Part shown: positions 41,088-49,553 of the stretch, piece by piece
How the letters are laid out: each line of letters begins with the position of its first letter
How positions within the stretch are numbered: the stretch's first letter is position 1
NCBI GenBank assembly: GCA_045613765.1
Contig: JAZLBO010000018.1
Coordinates: forward strand, 62,001 to 126,000
Direction of reading: 5' to 3'
DNA from: RGIG4097 sp045613765
GTDB taxonomy: Bacteria; Bacillota; Clostridia; Christensenellales; CAG-917
Length of the DNA stretch: 64,000 nt
Position numbers and translations under genes: made by a program
The notes under the pieces: model-generated
Database searches by the model: none
What the model was told of the DNA's origin: nothing
What the model saw: only the letters and a program-made list of their open reading frames with translations

Positions 41088-43823
41088 ATGAAACACTATC
41101 TTTTTGACGGCAACACCGTCCTTGAAGAAGTAAAGTCAAACGAGAACGGCTTGACACAACAAGAAGCCGACGCTCGTCTTGAACAAAACGGCAAGAACAA
41201 ACTTGCAGAAGGCAAAAAGATCTCTATGGTCAAGAGATTCTTCTTGCAACTTGCCAACCCTATGATCATTGTTTTGCTCATTGCTGCATTTGTCAGTCTT
41301 TTGACAACTCTCATCCCCGTGATGACTGGCAATGGTCACTTTGATCCAACTGAACTTGCAGAGTTCTTCATCATCATTGCAGTTGTTCTTCTCAACGCAA
41401 TCCTTGGTGTCGTGCAAGAAGGTAGGGCAGAAAAGGCAATCGAGGCTTTGAAGGAAATGACAGCATCAACCTGCAAGGTTATTCGTGATGGCGTGCTCAA
41501 GCAAATCAAAAACGAAGACCTTGTTGTTGGTGATATCGTAGTCCTTGAAGCAGGCGACTCTGTGCCTGCAGACTGCCGTCTTATTGAGGCAGCATCTTTG
41601 AAAGCAGAAGAAGCAGCATTGACTGGCGAATCTGTCCCTTCAGAAAAGAGTGTTGATGCACTTACTTGCGAAGAAGGCAAAGACGTCCCCCTTGGCGACA
41701 GAAAGAATATGGTCTATATGGGCAGTACCATTGTTTACGGCAGAGCAAAGGCAGTTGTCGTTGCAACAGGTATGGAAACCGAAATGGGCAAGATTGCAGA
41801 CGTCCTTGCACAAACAAAGGATGAAACAACACCTCTCCAAAAGAAACTTGACAAACTTTCAAAGATCTTGTCATTTGCAGTCCTTGGCATCTGTGTGTTT
41901 ATCTTTGCATTTAAGCTTATAATGGAAAGAAGCAACCTTGTCGGCAACCAAACTCTTGAAATCATCCTTGATAGTTTCATCATTGCAATTTCACTTGCAG
42001 TTGCTGCAATCCCCGAAGGTCTTGCAACCGTTGTCACAATCGTTCTTTCAATGGGTATGACAAAGATGGCAAAGAAAAAAGCCGTCGTCAAACGTCTTAC
42101 AGCAGTTGAAACTCTTGGTTGTACACAAATCATTTGCTCAGACAAGACAGGTACATTGACACAAAACAAGATGACTGTTGTTGACACTTATGGCGAAGAC
42201 GTTGCACTTATCGCAAGAGCAATGGCACAATGCAGTGACGCAGTCCTTGATGCAGAAAAACTTGAAGCAGTTGGCGAACCCACAGAATGTGCACTTGTCA
42301 ACTTTGCATACAAAGAAAATCTCAACAAAACCGATCTTGACGCAACATACCCCAGAGTGGCAGAAGCACCCTTTGACAGTATGCGCAAGATGATGTCAAC
42401 AATTCACGAAGACGGCAATGGTGCATACGTCCAATTCACAAAGGGCGCACCCGACGAAATCTTGAAGTGTTGCACAAAGGCAAGAATCGGTGGCGAAGAC
42501 GTTGCTCTTACAGACGAAATTAGAGCAAATATCCTTGGCGCAAACAAGGGTATGGCAAACGAAGCACTCCGTGTTCTCGCAGTTGCATACAAGAATCTTG
42601 ACAGCATCCCCACAAGCGTAGATCCCGAAGATATTGAAAACAATCTTGTTTTCATTGGTCTTACAGGCATGATCGACCCCATCCGTCCCGAAGTTAAGGA
42701 CGCAATCGCAGAGTGTAAAGATGCAGGCATCCGTGCAGTCATGATCACAGGTGACCACATTGACACTGCAGTGGCAATCGCAAAACAACTCGGCATCATC
42801 ACAGACGCATCACAAGCAATCACTGGCGCAGAAATGGCAGAAATGAGTGATGAAGAATTCTATGAAAGAATTGTGGAATTCTCAGTGTATGCAAGAGTTC
42901 AACCCGAACATAAAGTCCGTATCGTCAACACTTGGAAGGCTCGTGGTATGATCACAGCAATGACAGGCGACGGCGTCAATGACGCACCTTCAATCAAGTC
43001 AGCAGATATCGGTATCGGTATGGGTATCACTGGCACAGACGTCACAAAGGGCGCAGCAGATATGGTGCTCCAAGACGACAACTTTGCAACAATCGTGTCT
43101 GCAGTTGGCGAAGGCAGAAGAATTTATGACAACATTAGAAAGTCAATCCAATTCCTTCTTGCATCCAACCTCGCAGAAGTGGTGGCAGTATTTATCGCAA
43201 CAATGTGTGGTTTCACACTTTTGAAACCTATGCACCTCCTCTGGATCAACCTTATCACAGACACTTTCCCTGCACTTGCTCTCGGCACAGAAGACGCAGA
43301 GGCAGACCTTATGAAACGTGCTCCTCGTGACGAAAAGGAAGGCATCTTTGCAGGTGGCGTCGGCGTCAATATCGTCATCCAAGGTGTGTTTATCGGTCTT
43401 TTGACATTGCTCTCATACTTCATCGGCCACTACTTTGAATCTGGCTCATGGGCAATCCAAGGCATATCTGAAGACGGTATGACAATGGCATTCTTGACCT
43501 TGTCAATGACAGAAATGTTCCATGCATTCAATGCAAGATCAATCAACCACTCAATCTTCAGCAAGAGCATGCTCAAGAAACAAAACAAACTTATGTGGGC
43601 AGCATTTGCATTCTCACTTGTCACAACAGTCCTTGTCATCTACACACCCGGACTCAACACAGCATTCGAGTTTGCACCCATCCACGTAGACGAATTCTTT
43701 ATCGCAATGGCACTTGGCTTCTCAGTAATTCCTTTTGTGGAACTTTCAAAGGTTATCACAAATGCAATCTACAAAGCCAAAGCAAAGAAAGCACAACCCA
43801 TCGTAGAAGAAATCGCAGAATAA
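41088..43823 (+). CDS. Cation-transporting P-type ATPase (SERCA/PMCA-like, Ca2+ or Mn2+ export)
   Basis: P2-type ATPase of 911 residues in the cytoplasmic membrane. Start at 41088 (MKHYLFDGNTVLEE) with GGAGG four bases before it. Order: cation-ATPase N-terminal domain, TM1-2, actuator with ALTGES, TM3-4 with the ion-site AAIPEGLATVV, phosphorylation motif DKTGTLTQNK with Asp352, nucleotide domain, hinge TGDGVNDAPS, and a C-terminal set of six segments with NLITDTFPALALG. The IPEGL motif is that of Ca2+/Mn2+ pumps rather than heavy-metal pumps. A manganese-type riboswitch in the leader suggests manganese export, as in relatives of YoaB. Confidence 0.92.
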   Translation: MKHYLFDGNTVLEEVKSNENGLTQQEADARLEQNGKNKLAEGKKISMVKRFFLQLANPMIIVLLIAAFVSLLTTLIPVMTGNGHFDPTELAEFFIIIAVVLLNAILGVVQEGRAEKAIEALKEMTASTCKVIRDGVLKQIKNEDLVVGDIVVLEAGDSVPADCRLIEAASLKAEEAALTGESVPSEKSVDALTCEEGKDVPLGDRKNMVYMGSTIVYGRAKAVVVATGMETEMGKIADVLAQTKDETTPLQKKLDKLSKILSFAVLGICVFIFAFKLIMERSNLVGNQTLEIILDSFIIAISLAVAAIPEGLATVVTIVLSMGMTKMAKKKAVVKRLTAVETLGCTQIICSDKTGTLTQNKMTVVDTYGEDVALIARAMAQCSDAVLDAEKLEAVGEPTECALVNFAYKENLNKTDLDATYPRVAEAPFDSMRKMMSTIHEDGNGAYVQFTKGAPDEILKCCTKARIGGEDVALTDEIRANILGANKGMANEALRVLAVAYKNLDSIPTSVDPEDIENNLVFIGLTGMIDPIRPEVKDAIAECKDAGIRAVMITGDHIDTAVAIAKQLGIITDASQAITGAEMAEMSDEEFYERIVEFSVYARVQPEHKVRIVNTWKARGMITAMTGDGVNDAPSIKSADIGIGMGITGTDVTKGAADMVLQDDNFATIVSAVGEGRRIYDNIRKSIQFLLASNLAEVVAVFIATMCGFTLLKPMHLLWINLITDTFPALALGTEDAEADLMKRAPRDEKEGIFAGGVGVNIVIQGVFIGLLTLLSYFIGHYFESGSWAIQGISEDGMTMAFLTLSMTEMFHAFNARSINHSIFSKSMLKKQNKLMWAAFAFSLVTTVLVIYTPGLNTAFEFAPIHVDEFFIAMALGFSVIPFVELSKVITNAIYKAKAKKAQPIVEEIAE

Positions 43824-43841
43824 TAAATCAACCCCAAAATC

Positions 43842-43869
43842 AAAAAGGCACTCAACCGAGTGCCTTTTT
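43842..43869 (+). terminator. Terminator after the P-type ATPase gene
   Basis: AAAAAGGCACTC, loop AACC, GAGTGCCTTTTT. Confidence 0.85.
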
Positions 43870-43888
43870 ATTTTAATAAAAAAGGGTC

Positions 43889-43917
43889 TTTAATTTTCAA
43901 AACAAAGGTGTTATAAT
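43889..43917 (+). promoter_or_regulatory. Promoter of the helicase-nuclease gene (leaderless type)
   Basis: TATAAT at 43912-43917, seven bases before the ATG at 43925. At 17 bases upstream is a weak TTTAAT. No ribosome site is visible. Confidence 0.55.
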
Positions 43918-43924
43918 TACAAAT

Positions 43925-46900
43925 ATGGAAAATATAGGTATAAAAATATCAAAAGCAATCAAAGAGGGAAAGTGGTTGAGCATTTCGTATGTCAACAAAA
44001 GCAACGAAAACACTTTTTATTGGATTGCAATTCAAGACATAAATTTTGAATTGCAAAGTTTTCGTGTGACAATGTTTAATGAGAAGAAATCATTAAACAC
44101 ATTTGATACTTGGATAAGTTTTGATGGCATAAAAAGTGCTGAAGTGATAGATTTTTCTTCTTATGATGTGCCAGAAGGTCTTATAGAGAAAATAGAAAAG
44201 AATTTGGATAAGTGCCGTTGGCTTGGTTATGATAATTTTGATCACAATATCTTAAATTATTATATAGAGTGCAATATCTTGGATAGCGACCCTTCTCAAA
44301 AAGAATATATGCCAATCGAAGGCATTGATCTTAAGATTTTGAGAAAAGAAAAAGAGTATAAATTAAGTGATGAGCAGGTCAATAAGATAGTTGCAGATAT
44401 CTATCACTATGATTTAAGAAACAACGGTAGTACGTGTTGCACATTGGCAATAAATTGCTTTTCTATAGATGAAGGCAAAAGTAAATTTGTGATATGTTAC
44501 TACACATTAACCTTCGACCCAATAAAAAAATCACTTGTTTTAGATAAAAAACTTCGTTTCAATCACTCATTTTTAATTGAAGGCAGAAGACACTCATTGT
44601 TCAATTATATAAACATGAACATAGACGAGTTTACCAATACTTTTTCTGAGAAATACAACGAGTATTGCGGCATAATAGAACATAATTTAAGACCGGGTGA
44701 ATATATAAACACGCGTCCTGATATTATGTTGTTGCAAAGAGAAGTTCCTGTTGATCTTGCAGATACATACAACATAATCGAAACAAAATATCACACAAAC
44801 AGTTTGCCAATACCCTTAAAATCGTTTTTTGGAAATATAACAAAAAGAAATAATATAAGAAGAATAGAGCCCGCATTGACTATTTACGACAATAAAATAA
44901 ACATAAATCAAATGCGAGTGCTTTATAATGCAATCAAATATCCCGTAACCTATGTGCAAGGACCACCGGGAACGGGAAAAACTCAAACGATAATAAATGT
45001 GGCATTGAGCGCGTTTTATAACAATAAAACGATGCTGATTTGTTCATCTAACAATAAGCCTGTTGATGGTATTGTTGAAAAACTAAAGTTTGAATATCGT
45101 GGAGAAACTGTCAATTTCCCCTATTTGAGATTAGGCAATTTTGAAGACGTCAAGGAAGCAACAAGAAGAATACGCAACCTTTACAATTATTCAACAAATA
45201 AAGAACCCAAAGAAGACTTGTTGGATAGGATTAAAGTTTCTGCAGATGAGAAAAATGCAAAACTTATAGAGCTCTTAAATATTCAAGAAAAGAGAGTCGA
45301 AATCGAGCAATATTTAGAAAGCTCTGAAAGGCTTATTCAATCATTTGGCGAAAGTAAAAGCAGAATTATTGATGTTGCAAAAGAGCGTGTTTTGCAGCTT
45401 CAAAACGAGTTGAAAAATTTGCCCGAAATATCCAACGAAGATGTGACATCATTGTTTATTCCTTTGAAAAATAACCATCAACTGTCGCAATTTTTGTTCT
45501 TTAAGTCGTTGCAGTATATAAAGAAATTGAAAAAACCCAGATTCACAGATTTGGTTGGTATATGTAATATTGAAGATGATGATACAAGAGCAGCCGAGTT
45601 TAACAAGTGGACACAAGACGACAATAACATGAAAAAATTGTCAGAAGTTTTCCCGATTATTTTCTCAACAAACATATCATCACGAAGATTGGGCAGCCCC
45701 AAATATATGTTTGATTTGGTTGTTATGGATGAAGCAGGACAATGCAATGTTGCAACGGCACTTTTGCCTATTGCAAAAGCAGAATCACTGTTACTTGTTG
45801 GCGATCCAAACCAATTAAAGCCCGTTATTATTTTGGAAGATCATGTCAATAGAGAATTGAAAGAAAAGTATAATGTGCCAGAAAAGTACGATTATAAAAC
45901 CAATTCTATTTTGGATGTGATGAGAAATAACGATAATATTTCAAAGTACATATTGCTTAAATATCACTATAGGTGTGGCAAAAAAATTATTGGTTTTTCG
46001 AATCAAAGATATTACAATAGCACACTTAATCTTTCTTATTTATCAAACACAGGTGAATTGCAAGTGTTGGATGTGAAAAATAAAAACGTCAAACACAAAA
46101 ACGAAGCAATAGATGAAGCACTTGCCATTGCAGAATATATCCAAAGAAATAAAATCAAAGACGCTCATATTATCACGCCTTTTGTTGCTCAAAAAGAAAT
46201 AATACAAAAAATTCTCAATGCCAAAGAAATAAGTGGTGTAAAATGTGGGACCATCCACTCACTACAAGGTGCAGAAAACGATACTATTATTTTTTCAACG
46301 GCATTATCGCAAAAGACAAGCAAAAAAACATTTGATTGGCTTAAAAATAATAGCGAATTGATAAATGTTGCTATAACAAGAGCAAAAAACAAATTGATTA
46401 TTGCCGCAGACACCGAAGTTCTTGATAAATTGTCGGATAAAACAGATGATATGTATCAACTGATTGAATATTCAAAGAACAATGGCAATTTTGCAGTTGC
46501 GCCAAGTGAATCGAGTAAAATAGAGATAGGCAAATCTAATGCAAGTGTTGCTGAAGATGAATTTTTCAAAACAATTTCTCACTTCTGTTCTTGTCATAGA
46601 ACATTTGATGCAGAAAGAAATGTGCGCTTGGATAAGGTTATAAAAACTGCCAATGCATCATTGGGCAAAATGGAATTTGATTTGGTATTGTACGAAAAAT
46701 CATTTTTAGGAAAGAAACCAGTGATTGCATTTGAGGTTAATGGTGGCGAACATTTTGGTGCAATCGGGCGAGAAATTGCAGACAAAAAAAAGATGGAAAT
46801 CTGCAAGCAAAACAATTTAAAACTTGTAATGATTCCCAATACTTTTGTAAAAGCATACGAGTATATTGCAGATATTATAATATCTTTGAAAAACAAAGCC

Positions 46901-46933
46901 CCAACATTACAGCAATCTTTATTTGACTTCTAA
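43925..46933 (+). CDS. WYL-like / SF1 (Upf1-like) helicase / nuclease fusion, candidate defence protein
   Basis: Large 1002-residue protein. Residues about 1-80 pattern like a WYL domain (AIKEGKWLSISYVNK, then FRVTMFNEKK). Residues about 325-860 are a superfamily 1 helicase of the Upf1/Dna2 type: Walker A GPPGTGKT at 346-353, Walker B DEAGQC from Asp602, GDPNQLKPV, GTIHSLQGAENDTIIFS, and motif VI NVAITRAKNKLII. An inserted helical stretch follows motif Ia. Residues about 890-985 look like a restriction-like nuclease (DUF2726/Vsr-like): Asp919 in EFDLVLYE, Glu937 in FEVNGGEHF, then DKKKMEI. Base use is more AT-rich than that of neighbouring genes, suggesting transfer. It stands alone between two terminators. 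Confidence 0.82.
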   Translation: MENIGIKISKAIKEGKWLSISYVNKSNENTFYWIAIQDINFELQSFRVTMFNEKKSLNTFDTWISFDGIKSAEVIDFSSYDVPEGLIEKIEKNLDKCRWLGYDNFDHNILNYYIECNILDSDPSQKEYMPIEGIDLKILRKEKEYKLSDEQVNKIVADIYHYDLRNNGSTCCTLAINCFSIDEGKSKFVICYYTLTFDPIKKSLVLDKKLRFNHSFLIEGRRHSLFNYINMNIDEFTNTFSEKYNEYCGIIEHNLRPGEYINTRPDIMLLQREVPVDLADTYNIIETKYHTNSLPIPLKSFFGNITKRNNIRRIEPALTIYDNKININQMRVLYNAIKYPVTYVQGPPGTGKTQTIINVALSAFYNNKTMLICSSNNKPVDGIVEKLKFEYRGETVNFPYLRLGNFEDVKEATRRIRNLYNYSTNKEPKEDLLDRIKVSADEKNAKLIELLNIQEKRVEIEQYLESSERLIQSFGESKSRIIDVAKERVLQLQNELKNLPEISNEDVTSLFIPLKNNHQLSQFLFFKSLQYIKKLKKPRFTDLVGICNIEDDDTRAAEFNKWTQDDNNMKKLSEVFPIIFSTNISSRRLGSPKYMFDLVVMDEAGQCNVATALLPIAKAESLLLVGDPNQLKPVIILEDHVNRELKEKYNVPEKYDYKTNSILDVMRNNDNISKYILLKYHYRCGKKIIGFSNQRYYNSTLNLSYLSNTGELQVLDVKNKNVKHKNEAIDEALAIAEYIQRNKIKDAHIITPFVAQKEIIQKILNAKEISGVKCGTIHSLQGAENDTIIFSTALSQKTSKKTFDWLKNNSELINVAITRAKNKLIIAADTEVLDKLSDKTDDMYQLIEYSKNNGNFAVAPSESSKIEIGKSNASVAEDEFFKTISHFCSCHRTFDAERNVRLDKVIKTANASLGKMEFDLVLYEKSFLGKKPVIAFEVNGGEHFGAIGREIADKKKMEICKQNNLKLVMIPNTFVKAYEYIADIIISLKNKAPTLQQSLFDF

Positions 46934-46940
46934 AAGAAAA

Positions 46941-46965
46941 CCCCGAACAAAAGTCGGGGTTTTTG
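46941..46965. terminator. Bidirectional terminator between the helicase gene and sipL
   Basis: CCCCGA and TCGGGG around a 7-base loop, with AAAAGAAAA before and TTTTTGTTTTG after. Confidence 0.8.
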
Positions 46966-46972
46966 TTTTGTT

Positions 46973-48436
46973 TTACTTTGTAAGTTGACGGAAATATATC
47001 ACCTTGTCACATTGTTTTAGTGGGAAGGTTAGGGTTGGGTTTTGTGCCAGTATTTGCTCGGGTGTGGCTGTCAAGGCTTTGCACACGTCCCACATGGTAT
47101 CGCCCTCTTTTGCCACGTACATAGACAGAGCAGAGGTGTTGACGGGTCTTTCTTCGCCAAGTTGGACTTCGTTTATATACGTGATTTGATGGTTGGTGTA
47201 TGATGAGATTTCAAGCGCCAACAAGAGATTGATTTCTGCAGTTGCGCCTTTGATTTTGACGGTTACGTCAAGGACGGTCACCCTTGCGATATTCTTATCA
47301 GTGAAATCTCCAATCAAGTTGATGGAGTAGGGCACTTCTGCACGAGCAGAGCCCACCGTATCGCCCGTGTGATAGAGTATCTCTGCTGTTGCAATACCTT
47401 CAACAGTCAAGCCGTCATCATATATTGCCTTGGCGACAAAAGCCGTCACGGCAGGCACGCCAATAAGTGTGGCACTTTCGCAGTCAGGGAGAGTGGTTTC
47501 TCCACTAATCCTTTCCTTATAAAAACCTGTGCCAACAAATGCCATAATATCCACTTCATTTCGCTCCACCTCTGTGTTGTGAGTGAGCATAAACAGGTCT
47601 TCTATGACTTCCTTATCTTCATATCTCAAAGCGTGGATGGACACGCCGATTTCCCCTTCAAAGCGCAGTATGTTTTCCCCTGTGACGCCTGCAAGCACAA
47701 CTTTGCCGTACTTGACTTGTGGCAAGATGTACACCTTGTCCCCTCGGGCGATATTATCCACGCTGACACTCTCGTCACTGGACACCAAAAATGATGTTGT
47801 GTGGATCCCGCCACCTTCCATATATGTGATGGTTGCAATGGTGTCAACCGTCATATCCACTTGTTTATCCCCTACTTTTGTGTGAGTTAAACTACATTTT
47901 GTGCTTAAAGACAACACTTTTTCCACTTCGCCAACAGTTGTTTCTTCATCAACGGGAAAGGAATACGTTGTTGATTCAATCATGGTTGGAATGGTGACAG
48001 TCTTGGTTGTGACAAAACTGTTGTCTGCGCCTGAAAGCATATTCAAGGGCAACACCTTCATTGCAGTGCCATGGACTTGTACAACGGCAGAAAGAGTGAG
48101 AATGTCCTTTGAAGAAACGTTCCACTCAACAGCCTTCAACTCTATTGAAAGTTTGTCTGTTGGATGCACATCCCCATCAAGTCGCACGTTGAAATCTGCA
48201 TTGTAGTTGGCACTTGACGGATTGCCGTCATAATCCAAATATATAAGGGTGAAATCTGCTCTGCCCGACACGTCTGCATAGCCGTCGCAAGCAGTTGAAG
48301 ACAACACTTTGCCGTCAACAGAAAGGGACAATACCGTTGCAATACCGTCTGCGCCCCTTGGTGTAAATTCCACAACTCTTTCAATGGGTGTCAAGAAAGA
48401 AGTTGAAATTGCGTCAATTTTTTCATATCTAAACAT
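46973..48436 (-). CDS. sipL: SipL-like spore coat morphogenesis protein (DUF3794 + LysM)
   Basis: In clostridia SipL binds SpoIVA on the forespore and is needed for coat encasement. The 487 residues show the SipL layout: about three DUF3794-type modules (blocks QVKYGKVVLAGVTGENILRF, EDLFMLTHNTEVERNEVDIM, VTVLDVTVKIKGATAEINLL) and a C-terminal LysM motif (MYVAKEGDTMWDVCKALTAT, then LAQNPTLTFPLKQCDKV). There is no signal peptide, as expected for a mother-cell protein. GGAGG lies before the start. It is divergent from ispE. Its presence is the main sign that the organism sporulates. An unrelated DUF3794-LysM protein is the alternative. Confidence 0.82.
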   Translation of the reverse strand: MFRYEKIDAISTSFLTPIERVVEFTPRGADGIATVLSLSVDGKVLSSTACDGYADVSGRADFTLIYLDYDGNPSSANYNADFNVRLDGDVHPTDKLSIELKAVEWNVSSKDILTLSAVVQVHGTAMKVLPLNMLSGADNSFVTTKTVTIPTMIESTTYSFPVDEETTVGEVEKVLSLSTKCSLTHTKVGDKQVDMTVDTIATITYMEGGGIHTTSFLVSSDESVSVDNIARGDKVYILPQVKYGKVVLAGVTGENILRFEGEIGVSIHALRYEDKEVIEDLFMLTHNTEVERNEVDIMAFVGTGFYKERISGETTLPDCESATLIGVPAVTAFVAKAIYDDGLTVEGIATAEILYHTGDTVGSARAEVPYSINLIGDFTDKNIARVTVLDVTVKIKGATAEINLLLALEISSYTNHQITYINEVQLGEERPVNTSALSMYVAKEGDTMWDVCKALTATPEQILAQNPTLTFPLKQCDKVIYFRQLTK

Positions 48437-48532
48437 AATCGCCTCCGTGGTTTAATCTTATGAGCAAGATGACAAAACTATGCACGGAAAAAACAATTAA
48501 ACAAAACAAAAACCTTTCATCAACAAATATAA

Positions 48533-48561
48533 TTGAAAAAAACTTGCGCCTATGATATATT
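48533..48561 (+). promoter_or_regulatory. Promoter of ispE (leaderless type)
   Basis: TTGAAA (48533-48538), 17 bases, TATATT (48556-48561). The ispE ATG is at 48568, six bases later. Confidence 0.7.
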
Positions 48562-48567
48562 AAAGAT

Positions 48568-49350
48568 ATGGAAAAGCAATGGCAAACAATCTCAACACCT
48601 GCAAAAGTCAACCTTTCTCTTGAGATAACGGGAGTAAAGGACGGCTTGCATACAATAAAAATGGAAACCATGTCAATTGATATGTATGACACAGTTTCCT
48701 ATTGCAAAAACGACAAGGGTGTTGTTGACGTAAAGTTTGCAGATTGTTTTGACGGCTTTGATGAAGATAGATTCCGTCCTATCATAGAAAGGGCAATATC
48801 CAAGTTTTGTAAAACGTACGGCAGTGTTGGTGCAGATCTTGTCATATCCAAAAAAGTGCCTTTGGGCGCAGGTATTGGTGGATCATCAGTGGCAGTGGTT
48901 GGTGTTGTCAAAGCCCTTGAAAACTTGAAAAACACCAAGGTAGATACACGGTTTTTGCTTTCTCTTGGCAGTGATATACCCGTTGTATATATGGGTGGCA
49001 GAAATATTGTCAGTGGTGTTGGCGAAGTGGTCACACCTCTTGAAAAAGAAGACAAGTATTTTGTGATTTTGGTGAAAGGCGCAGTGGATAGTGGCAAAGC
49101 CTACGCCCTTTTTGACAAGATTGGACATGAAAAATACGGCAAAAGAGAAAACCATCTTGAAAAATCTGCTCGAGCACTCAATGAAAGTGTGATAGATGCA
49201 CGAAAAACCCTTGAAAACGCAGGGGCAAAAGACGTTGTTATGAGTGGAAGTGGCTCTGCCGTGGTTGGCATTTTTGACAAAGAAAACGAGGCAAGAGAAG
49301 TCTTTGAAAGAATTGACGGATTTTGTAAATATTTGACAAAATCTATCTAA
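48568..49350 (+). CDS. ispE: 4-diphosphocytidyl-2-C-methyl-D-erythritol kinase
   Basis: GHMP kinase of the non-mevalonate (MEP) isoprenoid pathway, supplying undecaprenyl and other prenyl chains. The N-terminus TPAKVNLSLEITGVKDGLHT has the substrate-binding Lys. The ATP loop is VPLGAGIGGSSVAV near residue 95, and the C-terminal GHMP block is VVMSGSGSAVVGIFD. At 260 residues it is shorter than usual (280-300). There is no ribosome site; the promoter lies against the start codon. It is a single gene with its own terminator. Homoserine or mevalonate-type GHMP kinases are less likely because of the opening and GSDIPVVYMGG. Confidence 0.93.
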   Translation: MEKQWQTISTPAKVNLSLEITGVKDGLHTIKMETMSIDMYDTVSYCKNDKGVVDVKFADCFDGFDEDRFRPIIERAISKFCKTYGSVGADLVISKKVPLGAGIGGSSVAVVGVVKALENLKNTKVDTRFLLSLGSDIPVVYMGGRNIVSGVGEVVTPLEKEDKYFVILVKGAVDSGKAYALFDKIGHEKYGKRENHLEKSARALNESVIDARKTLENAGAKDVVMSGSGSAVVGIFDKENEAREVFERIDGFCKYLTKSI

Positions 49351-49392
49351 AAATCAGGAAATTTGTAAAATTTACAAAAAACAGAAAAATAG

Positions 49393-49429
49393 AGCAAGAA
49401 TTTGCAAAAACGCAAAATCTTGCTTTTTA
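49393..49429 (+). terminator. Terminator after ispE
   Basis: AGCAAGAATTTGC and GCAAAATCTTGCT form an imperfect stem followed by TTTTTATTTTT. Confidence 0.8.
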
Positions 49430-49496
49430 TTTTTGCAAAAATCGAATTTTTTTCCAAAAAACCTTACAAAAATCCCAAAAAAAGTTAATTTTGCTA

Positions 49497-49525
49497 TTGT
49501 TATATATCAAATTATTTGATATAAT
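49497..49525 (+). promoter_or_regulatory. glg operon promoter with palindromic operator
   Basis: TTGTTA (49497-49502), 17 bases, TATAAT (49520-49525). The whole spacer is taken by the perfect inverted repeat TATATCAAAT, T, ATTTGATATA (49503-49523), which overlaps the -10 box. A dimeric repressor is the simplest reading. Confidence 0.7.
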
Positions 49526-49553
49526 GGGTGCATAAAGCCATTAGGAGAGCATA

